50,810 nucleotides of DNA from Thermovibrio sp. (GCA_015490195.1 WFYG01000041.1:1-50810); one strand, 5' to 3'. Counted from the stretch's first letter, positions 1-8,462 are shown. Program-made: numbers and translations. The notes: generated by a model not told the origin, from the sequence alone.

Positions 1-1008
1 TTTTTAAAGGGCATTAACTTTAAATTAAAATTAAAAAAACTAGATAAAGAATCAGCAGGAATTACTATAAATAGTGAAAATTTGATAGAAGTTCAATCTT
101 ACAAGCCATTTTCACTAATAACCGATATTTCCCCAGTTAACTATCAGGTTATAATCCCTGCAGAATATGTCCCAAAATTTATTGATAAAGTAATTGAAGA
201 GTATGATAGAAACTTTAAGTATGTATACGGTAAACTACCTTTGCATATCGGCATCATAACTTCTCACTATAAAAAGCCTCTTTACGTAAGTTTAAAAGCT
301 CTAAGGAGAATAAGAAGAGGTAACATTAACACTGATAAGCTCTGGCAGAAAAAAGATGTCAATGAATTTTGCCAATTGCAGAAGAAAAAACTCAAACATG
401 CAACCTCTGAAGAACTTGTGAATAAAACAGAGGAATACTATTCACTCTATTTTGATAACCCGGACAGAAAAGAATACCAGTTTTACATAAAACCAGATGA
501 AAACTGGAAAAAGTGGATCAGTACAATTTCAGAGTTCCCATTAAACTCCCAGGTAGAGATAATCCCCAACACTTTTGATTTTGAGTTTATGGATACGAAT
601 ACCAGAAGAAATGACATTTTCTACGATGAAAAAAATCACTACAAAAGAGCACTACCATTGAAATCTAACAGACCTTATGAGTTAGAAATTTACTGGCCTA
701 AATTTAAGGAATTTTATGAAATTTTCAAAGATAAGAACAAATCAGCCAAGCTTCATAGACTTATAGAACTTCTTTACGAGAAAGCTCAGAACTATAATGA
801 AGCATTTAAGCCACTTTTAGCATCGGCTTTTGTAAATATTCTTGAGCTAAGAAAGGATAATGAAACGTTAGAAAGAATACAAAGAATCTTTGACCTTAAT
901 ACTGAGTTAGATATTTTAAAGGCACTTGAGGAGAAATTAACAGAAGAAAATTTAAAACTCTTCATTGATATGTTTGAATTCTGGCATACCGCTTTTAAGG
1001 GGGTTTAA
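1..1008 (+). CDS. Type III CRISPR Cas10-like subunit (Csx11-type), C-terminal part, 5' truncated by window edge
   Basis: Frame 1 is open from base 1 to the TAA at 1006-1008, so at least 335 residues belong to a gene that starts outside the window; the TTG at 82 is not a convincing start. The C-terminal block with IPAEYVPKFIDKVIEEYDRN followed by GKLPLHIGI and KKPLYV is the kind seen at the end of Cas10 proteins of the Csx11 group, the large subunit of type III effector complexes. The HD and GGDD cyclase regions would lie upstream, so nuclease or cyclic-oligoadenylate activity cannot be judged. Two RAMP genes and a small-subunit gene follow on the same strand, which fits a type III operon. The region is AT-rich compared with the DNA after 3494. 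Assignment to Csx11 rests on recall of the family; membership in a type III complex is firmer. Confidence 0.7.
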   Translation, partial: FLKGINFKLKLKKLDKESAGITINSENLIEVQSYKPFSLITDISPVNYQVIIPAEYVPKFIDKVIEEYDRNFKYVYGKLPLHIGIITSHYKKPLYVSLKALRRIRRGNINTDKLWQKKDVNEFCQLQKKKLKHATSEELVNKTEEYYSLYFDNPDRKEYQFYIKPDENWKKWISTISEFPLNSQVEIIPNTFDFEFMDTNTRRNDIFYDEKNHYKRALPLKSNRPYELEIYWPKFKEFYEIFKDKNKSAKLHRLIELLYEKAQNYNEAFKPLLASAFVNILELRKDNETLERIQRIFDLNTELDILKALEEKLTEENLKLFIDMFEFWHTAFKGV

Positions 1009-1009
1009 A

Positions 1010-2128
1010 ATGACTGAAAATGTAAAGGAATTAAACATATTCGCCTTAGCAATGGATCCAGTATACATAGGGACAGGTGGTTATACAATTGGTAGAGTTG
1101 ACAACACAATAGTTAGAGACCCTATAACAAATGTTCCTAAAATTCCAGGAAGCAGCTTGGCTGGAACTTGGAGATACTATGTAGTACTAGAAACTTTAAA
1201 GGATATAAAAGATAAACAGCCAAGTTGGGAAGATATAAAAGAATCTCCTGGAAAAATTATAGGAGAGAAAATTAAAGAAACTCCATGGAAAGAGCCTGTT
1301 AGGGATATAAAGAAATGGAAGCTATTTGATGGAAACAAAGTTATGAAAATAACCTGTGCGGGGCAGGATAATTTACCTCAAGTGAGTTATGAAGAAGCTC
1401 CTAAAGAAAAAAATGGAAAAACCGGACATTGCGGACATTGCATTGTCTGTAAAGGATTCGGCTTTACAAAAAAAGATATAAGCTGGCAGGGGCAAATTTT
1501 CTTTAGCGATTTAAGTATTATTCTATTTCCTGTTTTTACAATGAAAGGAACTAAGTGGGTAACAACTGAAAGGATAATAAATGAGCTTGACAAAACTATA
1601 AAAAACGAACCCGAAGAGACAGAAAACAATAATACTGTATATAAAGTTTACCTCAAAGATGATAATTCAGAGGAAGGACATGTAAACCTTGGATGGCTGT
1701 ATTTACCCTATAAGAAAGAGGAAAATAAAAAAGTAAAAAAATTACTAAGCAGACTTGAATTTGATAATCTTCAATTAAATACTGAAGATATAGTTATAGT
1801 TCCAGAAGACTTATTCGCCCACATTGTTAATTCAAATTTAGAAGTAAGAACATCTGTTTCTATAGATCCAATAACAGGAGCGGCTAAGGAGGGAGCTCTC
1901 TTTACATCTGAAGCTATCCCAAGGGGAACGATCTTTCACGGAAAAATAAGGATTTCTGATAAAAGCGTTTACCAAGAAATAGAGAAAAGACTACAACCAC
2001 TTCCTGATGCTGACTTACTTATCAATGCCTTAAATGATAGCAGACACTACTATGAAACATTAGGTATCGGAGGAATGACAACCAGGGGTTTTGGAAGAAT
2101 AAAAATTTCTAAGCTTGATGGTGCTTAA
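1010..2128 (+). CDS. Type III CRISPR RAMP superfamily protein (Cas7-like, Cmr4/Csm3 group)
   Basis: A 372-residue protein. The ATG at 1010 is chosen over an upstream ATG at 965 because AAGGGGG lies just before it and it follows the previous stop by one base. The N-terminal segment DPVYIGTGGYTIGRVDN, PKIPGSSLAGTWR and the C-terminal glycine-rich GIGGMTTRGFGRIKIS are RAMP signatures; the last is the G-rich loop of Cas7-type backbone subunits. ITGAAKEGALFTSEAIPRGT also fits Cmr4/Csm3-type proteins. Around residues 140-155 sits HCGHCIVCKGFGF, a cysteine/histidine cluster likely to bind zinc. Such proteins line the crRNA in type III complexes and can carry the target-RNA cleaving aspartate. Which backbone position it occupies is not clear from sequence alone. 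Confidence 0.75.
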   Translation: MTENVKELNIFALAMDPVYIGTGGYTIGRVDNTIVRDPITNVPKIPGSSLAGTWRYYVVLETLKDIKDKQPSWEDIKESPGKIIGEKIKETPWKEPVRDIKKWKLFDGNKVMKITCAGQDNLPQVSYEEAPKEKNGKTGHCGHCIVCKGFGFTKKDISWQGQIFFSDLSIILFPVFTMKGTKWVTTERIINELDKTIKNEPEETENNNTVYKVYLKDDNSEEGHVNLGWLYLPYKKEENKKVKKLLSRLEFDNLQLNTEDIVIVPEDLFAHIVNSNLEVRTSVSIDPITGAAKEGALFTSEAIPRGTIFHGKIRISDKSVYQEIEKRLQPLPDADLLINALNDSRHYYETLGIGGMTTRGFGRIKISKLDGA

Positions 2129-2149
2129 TCTGGTACAAAGGAGGAAGTA

Positions 2150-2575
2150 ATGAGTAATAAGAATGCGGAATGCAAGAATATAGAGTATTTAATAACCCAA
2201 ATATCTTATGAACTGGTACATGATGTTTCCCTAAAGGGAAATGATATAGATAAACTACTGGGAATTTTATCAAGAGATGGTGTTTACGCCATGTGGGTAT
2301 GGTCAAAGAAGCAGTTCAAGAAAAAAAATAACTCCTCTGATCAAGATAAACCAGCTGTTGATAAAATATTCGGAAAATTTGTAGACCTATTAAAGTTGGT
2401 AGATAATAATTTGCTACAGTCGCTCCAGGAAGAGAATAACTACAATTACGAAGAATTCTTCCAAAAAATTTCTGAAGATCTTACAAAGCTCCTTTTCCTT
2501 AAACAATTAATGGAAAAAACCCTTATTTATGCCAGATATCACGCTAAAGCCTTAGACTCTGACGAAGAGGAATAG
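2150..2575 (+). CDS. Type III CRISPR small subunit (Cas11/Cmr5-like), putative
   Basis: A 141-residue, strongly helical, charged protein between two RAMP genes. The ATG at 2150 is preceded by AAAGGAGGAAG, a strong ribosome binding site. Its size, lack of obvious enzymatic motifs, DGVYAMWVWSKKQ segment and position in the operon match the small subunit (Cas11; Cmr5 or Csm2) that fills the belly of type III complexes. Sequence similarity to named Cmr5 families is weak by eye, so the call relies mostly on operon context. It ends one base before the ATG of the next RAMP gene, implying translational coupling. Confidence 0.55.
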   Translation: MSNKNAECKNIEYLITQISYELVHDVSLKGNDIDKLLGILSRDGVYAMWVWSKKQFKKKNNSSDQDKPAVDKIFGKFVDLLKLVDNNLLQSLQEENNYNYEEFFQKISEDLTKLLFLKQLMEKTLIYARYHAKALDSDEEE

Positions 2576-2576
2576 A

Positions 2577-3491
2577 ATGGGAAAATGGATTAAGTTGGTT
2601 TTTAAACAAAATCAACCTATACATATAGGATCAGTAAGATGGGGTGTTGTTAATGAAACGGAAATCTTCATTCCCGGCTCTACTATGTGGGGAGCTTTAA
2701 CAAATTTGTATTTACAAGTACAGGCAAAGGCAGATGAAGTTAACTTTAAGGAATCAGACGACTTGGAAAGAGTCAGTTCTCTCTTTAAGGAAATATCAAA
2801 TTTCTACCCTTGTACTGACCCAGAAGGAGAAAACATTCTTTTCCCTAACTACAAAGAAGGTTCTTTCTATCTGGATAATATCTCAGAAGACAAATTTAGA
2901 CACTATCTAACAGATGTTATAGTTCAAACAGCTGTGGAACCAGTTAGTAGAAAAGCAAAAGACGAAAGTTTACACGAGTTTGAGTTTATACTTCCTCAGC
3001 CTAAGACCTATAAAGGAAACGATACATTAGGATTTAAAAATCTCTACTGGGTAGGTGTGATCAGATTAGAAGAAAATAGTAACTCTATAAAGTTCCTTGA
3101 TAGATGCATAAGAGAAAAACTGCCGCTTTTTATTGGTGGGGATGTAAAGTATGGATTTGGCGAAGTTGAATTAATAGAGAAGAAAGAGTTAACAAAAGAA
3201 GAAGCTAAAAAGTGGTGGATTGATGAAGAAGGAAATATTTCAATACATGAAGGTGAACCTTCTCCCTATTTTATTAATCTTAAATGTGTAGACATCAAAG
3301 AGGGGGAAATTGTTATAGTTCCAGAAATGGAATTCAGGAAAAGCACACCTACTCTACGTGAGGCTATATTCTGTGCTTCAATAGGAAGTAGAGTTAAGAA
3401 AAAAGATAGCATTCCTGAGTTTCAACTGATTAAAGGAAAATTAACCGTTCCAAATAACGAAAACGCATCACATAAAAATAACGAAACATAA
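2577..3491 (+). CDS. Type III CRISPR RAMP superfamily protein
   Basis: A 304-residue protein. The N terminus, WIKLVFKQNQPIHIGSVRWG followed by EIFIPGSTMWGALTNLY, is the classic RAMP opening (PIHIG plus an IPGSTxxGAL motif). A glycine-rich stretch, LPLFIGGDVKYGFGEVEL, near residues 182-200 is the second RAMP hallmark. It probably forms the Cas5-like or terminal Cas7-like subunit of the type III complex encoded by the preceding genes. It is the last gene of the operon on this side; its stop lies three bases from the convergent rsmH stop, with no terminator hairpin between them. No cas6, cas1, cas2 or repeat array is visible, so those must lie left of the window or elsewhere. Confidence 0.7.
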   Translation: MGKWIKLVFKQNQPIHIGSVRWGVVNETEIFIPGSTMWGALTNLYLQVQAKADEVNFKESDDLERVSSLFKEISNFYPCTDPEGENILFPNYKEGSFYLDNISEDKFRHYLTDVIVQTAVEPVSRKAKDESLHEFEFILPQPKTYKGNDTLGFKNLYWVGVIRLEENSNSIKFLDRCIREKLPLFIGGDVKYGFGEVELIEKKELTKEEAKKWWIDEEGNISIHEGEPSPYFINLKCVDIKEGEIVIVPEMEFRKSTPTLREAIFCASIGSRVKKKDSIPEFQLIKGKLTVPNNENASHKNNET

Positions 3492-3493
3492 AC

Positions 3494-4399
3494 TCAAAGT
3501 TTTTCTAAAACTCTCAGTTTGGCGCTTCTGGCTGCGGGGTTTTGGGAGATTTCTTCTTCTGTTGGTTCAACAGGTTTTTTGGTTACGATTTTAAAGCCCT
3601 CTGGTTCAAGTTTTTTAAAGAGGTTTTTGACGAGTCTATCCTCTAAAGAGTGGAATGTTATTACAACCAACCTGCCGCCGCTTTTTAGAAGATGTGCAGC
3701 TTTAGGAATGGCAGTTTCTATCTCTTCAAACTCTTTATTAACATAAATCCTTATAGCCTGAAAAGTTTTTATAGCAGGGTGTTTTTTCCTCCCAGCCCAG
3801 AGTTTTTTGGGAATTACCTCCTCAACGATTTTTGCAAGCTCTGTTGTCGTCTCTATCGGTTTTGTTTTTCGTCTTCTAACGATTTCTCGGGCGATTTTCC
3901 TTGCAAACCGCTCCTCTCCGTATTTGAAGATTATTTCTGCAAGTTTTCTCTCGGGAAGTTCGTTAACAACCTCTCTTGCGGTCAGCTTCTGGTTTCTGTC
4001 CATTCTCATATCTAAGGGCTGTTCCTGCCAGACTGTAAACCCTCTTTCTCCACGGAGGTGGAAGTGGGAGACTCCAAGGTCAAAGAGGACTCCGTTAACC
4101 TCTGAAACACCTTCGGCTTCCAGAACTTTATCTATTTGAGAAAAGTTTGCGTGATAGACGGCAATTCTGTCTCCGTAGGGCTCAAGCCTTTTGAGAGCCC
4201 TCTCTATGGCCTCCTCGTCTCTGTCTATGGCAATTACTCTATTTTCCGGATTAGCCCTCAGTATGGCCTCTGTGTGGCCGCCACCTCCTAAGGTTGCATC
4301 AACAAATACGCCTCCCTTTTCAGCGTTGAGGTAGTGAATAGACTCTTTCAGCAGAACAGGAGGGTGGTAAATCTCTCTCTCCACGGCATCTCCCTGCAC
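3494..4399 (-). CDS. rsmH: 16S rRNA (cytosine-1402-N4)-methyltransferase RsmH
   Basis: A 301-residue SAM-dependent methyltransferase that N4-methylates C1402 in the decoding centre of 16S rRNA. The N terminus carries YHPPVLLKE and DATLGGGGHTEAIL, the SAM-binding signature of RsmH/MraW. DLGVSHFHL, PLDMRMD and the C-terminal VITFHSLEDRLVK complete the family pattern, and the length is typical. In most bacteria the gene leads the dcw cell-division cluster; here it stands alone, convergent with the CRISPR operon and divergent from amt. Confidence 0.95.
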   Translation of the reverse strand: MQGDAVEREIYHPPVLLKESIHYLNAEKGGVFVDATLGGGGHTEAILRANPENRVIAIDRDEEAIERALKRLEPYGDRIAVYHANFSQIDKVLEAEGVSEVNGVLFDLGVSHFHLRGERGFTVWQEQPLDMRMDRNQKLTAREVVNELPERKLAEIIFKYGEERFARKIAREIVRRRKTKPIETTTELAKIVEEVIPKKLWAGRKKHPAIKTFQAIRIYVNKEFEEIETAIPKAAHLLKSGGRLVVITFHSLEDRLVKNLFKKLEPEGFKIVTKKPVEPTEEEISQNPAARSAKLRVLEKL

Positions 4400-4483
4400 A
4401 AAATTTATGCAAATTTGAGGTTCTAATACTAAACTGTGTGCAGTTTCAATGGGAAATTAGGGCGGAGCTCCCCCCATTTCAAT

Positions 4484-4500
4484 TTGGCACGCTTGTTGCA
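4484..4500 (+). promoter_or_regulatory. Sigma-54 (RpoN) -24/-12 promoter upstream of amt
   Basis: TTGGCACGCTTGTTGCA matches the sigma-54 consensus TGGCACG-N4-TTGCW at every defined base, with ten bases between the -24 GG and the -12 GC. Transcription would start near 4511, about 25 bases before the amt ATG at 4536, leaving room for the GAGGAGG ribosome binding site. Nitrogen-regulated ammonium transporter genes are classic RpoN/NtrC targets. The upstream activator site is not obvious; half-sites TGCAC at about 4393 and GTGCA near 4437 are only suggestive. Confidence 0.8.
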
Positions 4501-4535
4501 TAAAAAGGAGCTGAACTTCCAGAGGAGGTTTTAAG

Positions 4536-5822
4536 ATGAAGAGAGCTCTCCTGAGAGGAACACTCCTCTCTCTGATACCAGGCCTTGCACTGGCCGGAGA
4601 AAGCCAGAAACTTAACAGCGGAGACACAGCCTGGATGCTGGTTGCAACCGCCCTTGTAATGCTGATGACTCCTGCAGGCCTTGCACTCTTCTACGGAGGA
4701 ATGACGAGAACAAAAAACATCCTTAACACAATAGGAATGAGCTTTCTGGCCTACTGTATAGTATCTGTTGTGTGGGTTCTGTGGGGTTACACTCTGGCAT
4801 TTGGCCCCGACTTTCACGGAATTATAGGTAACCTATCAAAGCTCTTTATGAGGGGAATAACTCCAGAAACCCTTAACGGAACGATCCCTGAGTTTCTCTT
4901 TGCTGCTTTTCAGGGAACCTTTGCCGCAATAACTGTAGCCCTTGCAAGCGGTGCCGTTGTTGAGAGGCTCAAGTTCTCAACCTGGCTGGTATTTTCAGTT
5001 ATCTGGGCAACCCTTGTTTACGCTCCGGTAGCCCACTGGGTGTGGGGAGGAGGTTTCTTAGCCCACGACGGAGCACTTGACTTTGCAGGAGGAACAGTCG
5101 TCCACATAAACGCAGGTATTGCAGGCCTGGTTATGGCTGTTCTCCTTGGAAAGAGAAGAAGTTACGGAAGAACCGCTTTTTTCCCCTCTTCTGTTGTCCT
5201 AACAGTTCTGGGAGCAGCCCTCCTGTGGTTCGGGTGGTTCGGGTTTAACGCCGGTTCTGCTCTGGCGGCCAACGGCTCTGCAGCAACAGCTCTCCTGGTT
5301 ACAAACGTAGCCGCCTCAATAGCAGCCATCTCGTGGCTGGTTACAGAGTGGGTTATCCTCAAAAAGCCCACACTGCTTGGAGCAGCGTCTGGAGCCGTTG
5401 CAGGCCTTGTAGCTATAACTCCAGCAGCCGGATACGTTAACGTTTTTGGAGCTCTCGTAATAGGACTCGTCGCCGGTGTTCTCGGCTGGTTCGGGGTTTT
5501 CGTCCTGAAGAAGAAGTTGGGATACGACGATTCACTTGACGCTTTTGGAGTTCACGGAATTAACGGGATCTGGGGAGCTATAGCAACCGGAATTTTTGCA
5601 GTTAAGGATATAGGAGGAACTCCCGGAGTTCTTGAAGGAAACCTTCCTCTCCTCTGGATACAGATTAAAGCGGTTCTGGTTACCGTTATCTTCTCTGCCG
5701 TTATGACAGCAGTGGTGTTTGAAGTCGCTTCACTGATTACAGGAGGTGCAAGGGTAACTGAAGAGGTTGAAATAGAAGGTCTTGACTCTGCAGTTCACGG
5801 AGAGAAAGGGTTCAACCTGTAA
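4536..5822 (+). CDS. amt: Ammonium transporter Amt
   Basis: A 428-residue Amt/MEP/Rh channel that moves ammonium across the inner membrane. It has an N-terminal signal-like helix (residues 1-20, ending ALAGES) and then about eleven hydrophobic helices. Family signatures are visible: GLALFYGGMTRTKN, WVLWGYTLAF, DFAGGTVVHINAGIAGL containing the first pore histidine, and DDSLDAFGVHGINGIWGAI with the second. The ATG follows GAGGAGG. No glnK/glnB gene lies beside it, unlike the usual amt-glnK pair. A porin gene follows 43 bases downstream, so the sigma-54 promoter may drive both. Confidence 0.95.
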   Translation: MKRALLRGTLLSLIPGLALAGESQKLNSGDTAWMLVATALVMLMTPAGLALFYGGMTRTKNILNTIGMSFLAYCIVSVVWVLWGYTLAFGPDFHGIIGNLSKLFMRGITPETLNGTIPEFLFAAFQGTFAAITVALASGAVVERLKFSTWLVFSVIWATLVYAPVAHWVWGGGFLAHDGALDFAGGTVVHINAGIAGLVMAVLLGKRRSYGRTAFFPSSVVLTVLGAALLWFGWFGFNAGSALAANGSAATALLVTNVAASIAAISWLVTEWVILKKPTLLGAASGAVAGLVAITPAAGYVNVFGALVIGLVAGVLGWFGVFVLKKKLGYDDSLDAFGVHGINGIWGAIATGIFAVKDIGGTPGVLEGNLPLLWIQIKAVLVTVIFSAVMTAVVFEVASLITGGARVTEEVEIEGLDSAVHGEKGFNL

Positions 5823-5828
5823 GAAAAA

Positions 5829-5850
5829 GGGGGCGGGAGCTCCCGCCCAA
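5829..5850. terminator. GC-rich perfect palindrome between amt and the porin gene
   Basis: GGGCGGGAGCTCCCGCCC (5831-5848) is a perfect 18-base palindrome centred on GAGCTC. It is flanked by A-runs on the plus strand, so a U-run follows the hairpin only on the minus strand, where no gene needs terminating. On the plus strand it may act as an mRNA-stabilising or partially attenuating hairpin between amt and the porin. It is also a member of the window-wide GAGCTC family. Confidence 0.45.
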
Positions 5851-5865
5851 AAACAGGAGGAAAAG

Positions 5866-6882
5866 ATGAAAAGGCGCGCAGAGCTAATTTTAGCAGGCCT
5901 TTTAACGCTCTTCTCCTGCCCCTCTAAAGGGGATGAACTGCAGCTCCCCCTGCCGAAGTTGAAACTCAACGGCGGTATATCGGCAACGGCTTTCAGAGAG
6001 AGCAGAACAGACAGGGGAACAGAGAGCTCCCTCAAAATAGAAGACCTTGTTCTGGAACTCTCAGGAAGCGGAAACGCTGGCGGTTTTGACGTTGCAGTGG
6101 GAACGCTGCTTCTACCAACCGTTTTAGAGAGTTCCCAGAAAGAGAACAGAGGAAACTTCGGACTAGGAAATGAAAACGACCGTTTCGGCCTTCTGTGGGG
6201 GTATGCAAAAGTTAAACCTTCTGAAAAACTTGAGATAGACGCCGGCGTTCTCACAACAAACGTGGGATACGAGCTTCCAGAAAGCTACAGAAACTTCAAT
6301 GTAACCTACGGACTGGTCTGGAACGGGCAGCCCTTCATCTACAGGGGAGTAAGAGCTACCTACACGGTAAACAGATCCCTTCAGGTTTACGGAGAGTACG
6401 ACAGGGGAGAGGAGTTAAACGGCAACCCTAAAGACCACGCCTTCGGAGTTGGAGCAGGGGGAACCCTTGGAGTCTTCTACTACACGGCAAACTACTTTGA
6501 CTACGGAAACTACAAAAACCTTGTTGACATTTCTCTCTCAACGGAGTGCAGAGATATAAAACTGGGAATAAACGGAGACTACCAGTGGCTTGACAAAGAG
6601 AGCAAGAAAGCAGGGTACGGAGTTGCCCTTTATGCAGTTCCAGAACTGGGGAAGTTCTCACTACCTGTAAGGCTAGAGTACGTAAAGGACAGGAACAACT
6701 CTGGGATTTACGGGTTCAATGGTAAAGGAACCTACTCAGTAACCGTAACTCCAACTTACAGGCTCTCAGATCACGCAGCAATAAGGACGGAACTTAGCTA
6801 CGTTAAGAGTAACTACAGTAAAGCATTCAACGGAAAAAGTAGCAAAGAGATCCTCTCCTTCCAGATATCCTACGCCTTTTAG
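5866..6882 (+). CDS. Outer-membrane beta-barrel porin, putative
   Basis: A 338-residue protein. The ATG at 5866 is preferred over one at 5782, which lies inside amt, because AGGAGG precedes it and the protein then begins with a signal peptide (MKRRAELILAGLLTLFSC). The mature part is rich in alternating hydrophobic/polar stretches with Tyr, Gly and Asn, typical of barrel strands, and ends in SFQISYAF with the terminal phenylalanine used for BAM-mediated insertion. It resembles porins that form diffusion channels in the outer membrane; the substrate is unknown. Because it sits directly behind amt and lacks a clear promoter, a role in nutrient entry under nitrogen limitation is a reasonable inference. 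Confidence 0.7.
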   Translation: MKRRAELILAGLLTLFSCPSKGDELQLPLPKLKLNGGISATAFRESRTDRGTESSLKIEDLVLELSGSGNAGGFDVAVGTLLLPTVLESSQKENRGNFGLGNENDRFGLLWGYAKVKPSEKLEIDAGVLTTNVGYELPESYRNFNVTYGLVWNGQPFIYRGVRATYTVNRSLQVYGEYDRGEELNGNPKDHAFGVGAGGTLGVFYYTANYFDYGNYKNLVDISLSTECRDIKLGINGDYQWLDKESKKAGYGVALYAVPELGKFSLPVRLEYVKDRNNSGIYGFNGKGTYSVTVTPTYRLSDHAAIRTELSYVKSNYSKAFNGKSSKEILSFQISYAF

Positions 6883-6896
6883 GTACCTCCTCCTTA

Positions 6897-6920
6897 TGCC
6901 CCTTTCGGGGCAGTCTTTTT
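6897..6920 (+). terminator. Rho-independent terminator after the amt-porin operon
   Basis: TGCCCC-TTTC-GGGGCA forms a six-base-pair stem with a four-base loop. It is followed after GTC by TTTTT (6916-6920) and begins 14 bases after the porin stop. Confidence 0.85.
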
Positions 6921-6934
6921 GATAGAATTCTTCT

Positions 6935-7582
6935 ATGGAACCACTAACAAAAAGATACCCATGGGTAAAGAGAAAAACAGCTTACTGGGTATGGCTTAAA
7001 ACAGTTGCCCGTGCTATAGGTAAACTCTGCCGCCTTACGGTGGAAGGAAGGGAAAACATTCCCTCCGAAGGTCCGGTTCTCCTGATGGCAAACCACAGAA
7101 GCTACTTAGACCCTCCGCTAGTTGCCTATGCAGTCTACAAAAGGCCTGTTTTCTTTATGGCAAAGGCGGAGCTCTTCACAACGCCAGTGCTAGGAAGCCT
7201 TATAAAACATTGGGGAAATGCCTTTCCGGTAAAGAGGGGAAGAGCAGACCTCACCGCCCTTAAAACGGCACTTGAGGTTCTAAGTAAAGGAGAGCTCGTC
7301 TGTATATTTCCAGAGGGTCAGAGAGCTCCCGCCGGGAAATTCGTAAGGCCTAAATGGGGAGCTGGAATGGTGGCTCTAAAATCAAAGGTTCCCATCGTTC
7401 CGTGCCTCATAGAGGGAAGCGAGGCGGTAATAGGAAAGGAAGGATTAATAACAGGAATTCCAAAGGTAAGAATTGCATTTGGAAAAACTTTCCAATTAGA
7501 TTTAGAAGATAAGAAGGAAAACTACCAGAAAGCTGCAGACCTGATAATGGAGAAGATAAAGGAGCTGAGAAGTGGAAATTAA
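6935..7582 (+). CDS. plsC: 1-acyl-sn-glycerol-3-phosphate acyltransferase PlsC
   Basis: A 215-residue membrane-associated acyltransferase that adds the second acyl chain to lysophosphatidic acid to make phosphatidic acid. The catalytic HX4D box is NHRSYLDP (His54, Asp59), and the substrate-binding FPEGQRAPAG motif lies near residue 125. The length is typical. There is no clear Shine-Dalgarno sequence before the ATG; a -10-like TAGAAT sits only seven bases upstream, so a leaderless transcript is possible. The gene overlaps ispH by 11 bases, so the two are probably translated together. Confidence 0.9.
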   Translation: MEPLTKRYPWVKRKTAYWVWLKTVARAIGKLCRLTVEGRENIPSEGPVLLMANHRSYLDPPLVAYAVYKRPVFFMAKAELFTTPVLGSLIKHWGNAFPVKRGRADLTALKTALEVLSKGELVCIFPEGQRAPAGKFVRPKWGAGMVALKSKVPIVPCLIEGSEAVIGKEGLITGIPKVRIAFGKTFQLDLEDKKENYQKAADLIMEKIKELRSGN

Positions 7583-8462
7583 AATAGCAAAGAGCGCCGG
7601 ATTCTGCTGGGGAGTTAAAAGAGCCGTAAACATGGCCGTTGAAGCCGTTGAAAAAGGCAGGGGGAGAGCTCTCTGCCTGGGAGAGCTCATTCACAACAGG
7701 AGAGAGATAGAAAGGTTAAAAAAGCTGGGAATGAGCTTCATTGACGACATGGAAAGCGTTAGAGAGGGAGACACTGTAGTTATCAGATCTCACGGCGTGG
7801 CTCCCCAGGTTGTTGAGTTCCTCAGGAGAAAAGGAGCAGGGATCGTTGACGCAACCTGCCCGTTTGTAAAAGACGTTCAGGAGAAAGCCCTGAAGCTACA
7901 GAAAGGAGGCTACCCCGTTCTGATACTGGGTAACCCAAAACACCCTGAAGTAATAGGGATAGCCGGCCACGTAAGGAATCCGATGATAATAAACACACTC
8001 AAGGAACTTGAGGAGCTCCCCAAAATGGCAAAACTGGGAGTTGTCTGCCAGACAACCCTCAACCTCAACTTCTTCAGAGAGGCAATTGCTATATTATCCC
8101 TTAAAGTAAAAGAACTGAAGGTATACAATACTATATGCAGTGCAACTTCTATAAGGCAGAAAGAGGCCAGAGAGCTGGCAGAAAAAGTTGACGTAATGCT
8201 GGTAGTGGGAGGTAAAAACAGCTCAAACACCACAAAGCTCTACCAGATAGCAAAAAGCGTTAACGCGAAGAGCTTTCACATAGAGTCAAAAGAGGAGATA
8301 GAGAGAGAGTGGTTTGAGGGAGCCAGAACAGTTGGCATAACTGCTGGAGCGTCAACCCCCCAGTGGGTAATAGAGGAGATTGTGAAAGAAGTACGAGAGA
8401 TCAGCCAAGGGGGAAACAGGAGTGGAAGGGGAGTTTGCGAAACTGCTGGAAGAGAGCTTTAA
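7572..8462 (+). CDS. ispH: 4-hydroxy-3-methylbut-2-enyl diphosphate reductase IspH
   Basis: A 296-residue [4Fe-4S] enzyme that catalyses the last step of the MEP isoprenoid pathway, making IPP and DMAPP. The three cluster cysteines are Cys12 (AGFCWGVKRAV), Cys96 (DATCPFV) and Cys189 (NTICSAT). SHG and the TAGASTP segment near the C terminus also match. It starts with GTG inside plsC, and its end overlaps the S1-domain gene by 41 bases. In some Clostridia IspH and S1 domains are fused in one polypeptide; here they are separate but overlapping genes. Confidence 0.95.
   Translation: MEIKIAKSAGFCWGVKRAVNMAVEAVEKGRGRALCLGELIHNRREIERLKKLGMSFIDDMESVREGDTVVIRSHGVAPQVVEFLRRKGAGIVDATCPFVKDVQEKALKLQKGGYPVLILGNPKHPEVIGIAGHVRNPMIINTLKELEELPKMAKLGVVCQTTLNLNFFREAIAILSLKVKELKVYNTICSATSIRQKEARELAEKVDVMLVVGGKNSSNTTKLYQIAKSVNAKSFHIESKEEIEREWFEGARTVGITAGASTPQWVIEEIVKEVREISQGGNRSGRGVCETAGREL

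Noticed and set aside
3519-4139. Plus-strand ORFs across rsmH
   Set aside because: They are antisense shadows of a clear RsmH coding frame with no recognisable protein features.
5831-5848. Calling the amt-porin palindrome a firm plus-strand terminator
   Set aside because: A-run rather than U-run follows it on the plus strand, and a proper terminator exists after the porin gene.
5782-5865. Upstream start of the porin gene within amt
   Set aside because: The signal peptide and AGGAGG site place the start at 5866.
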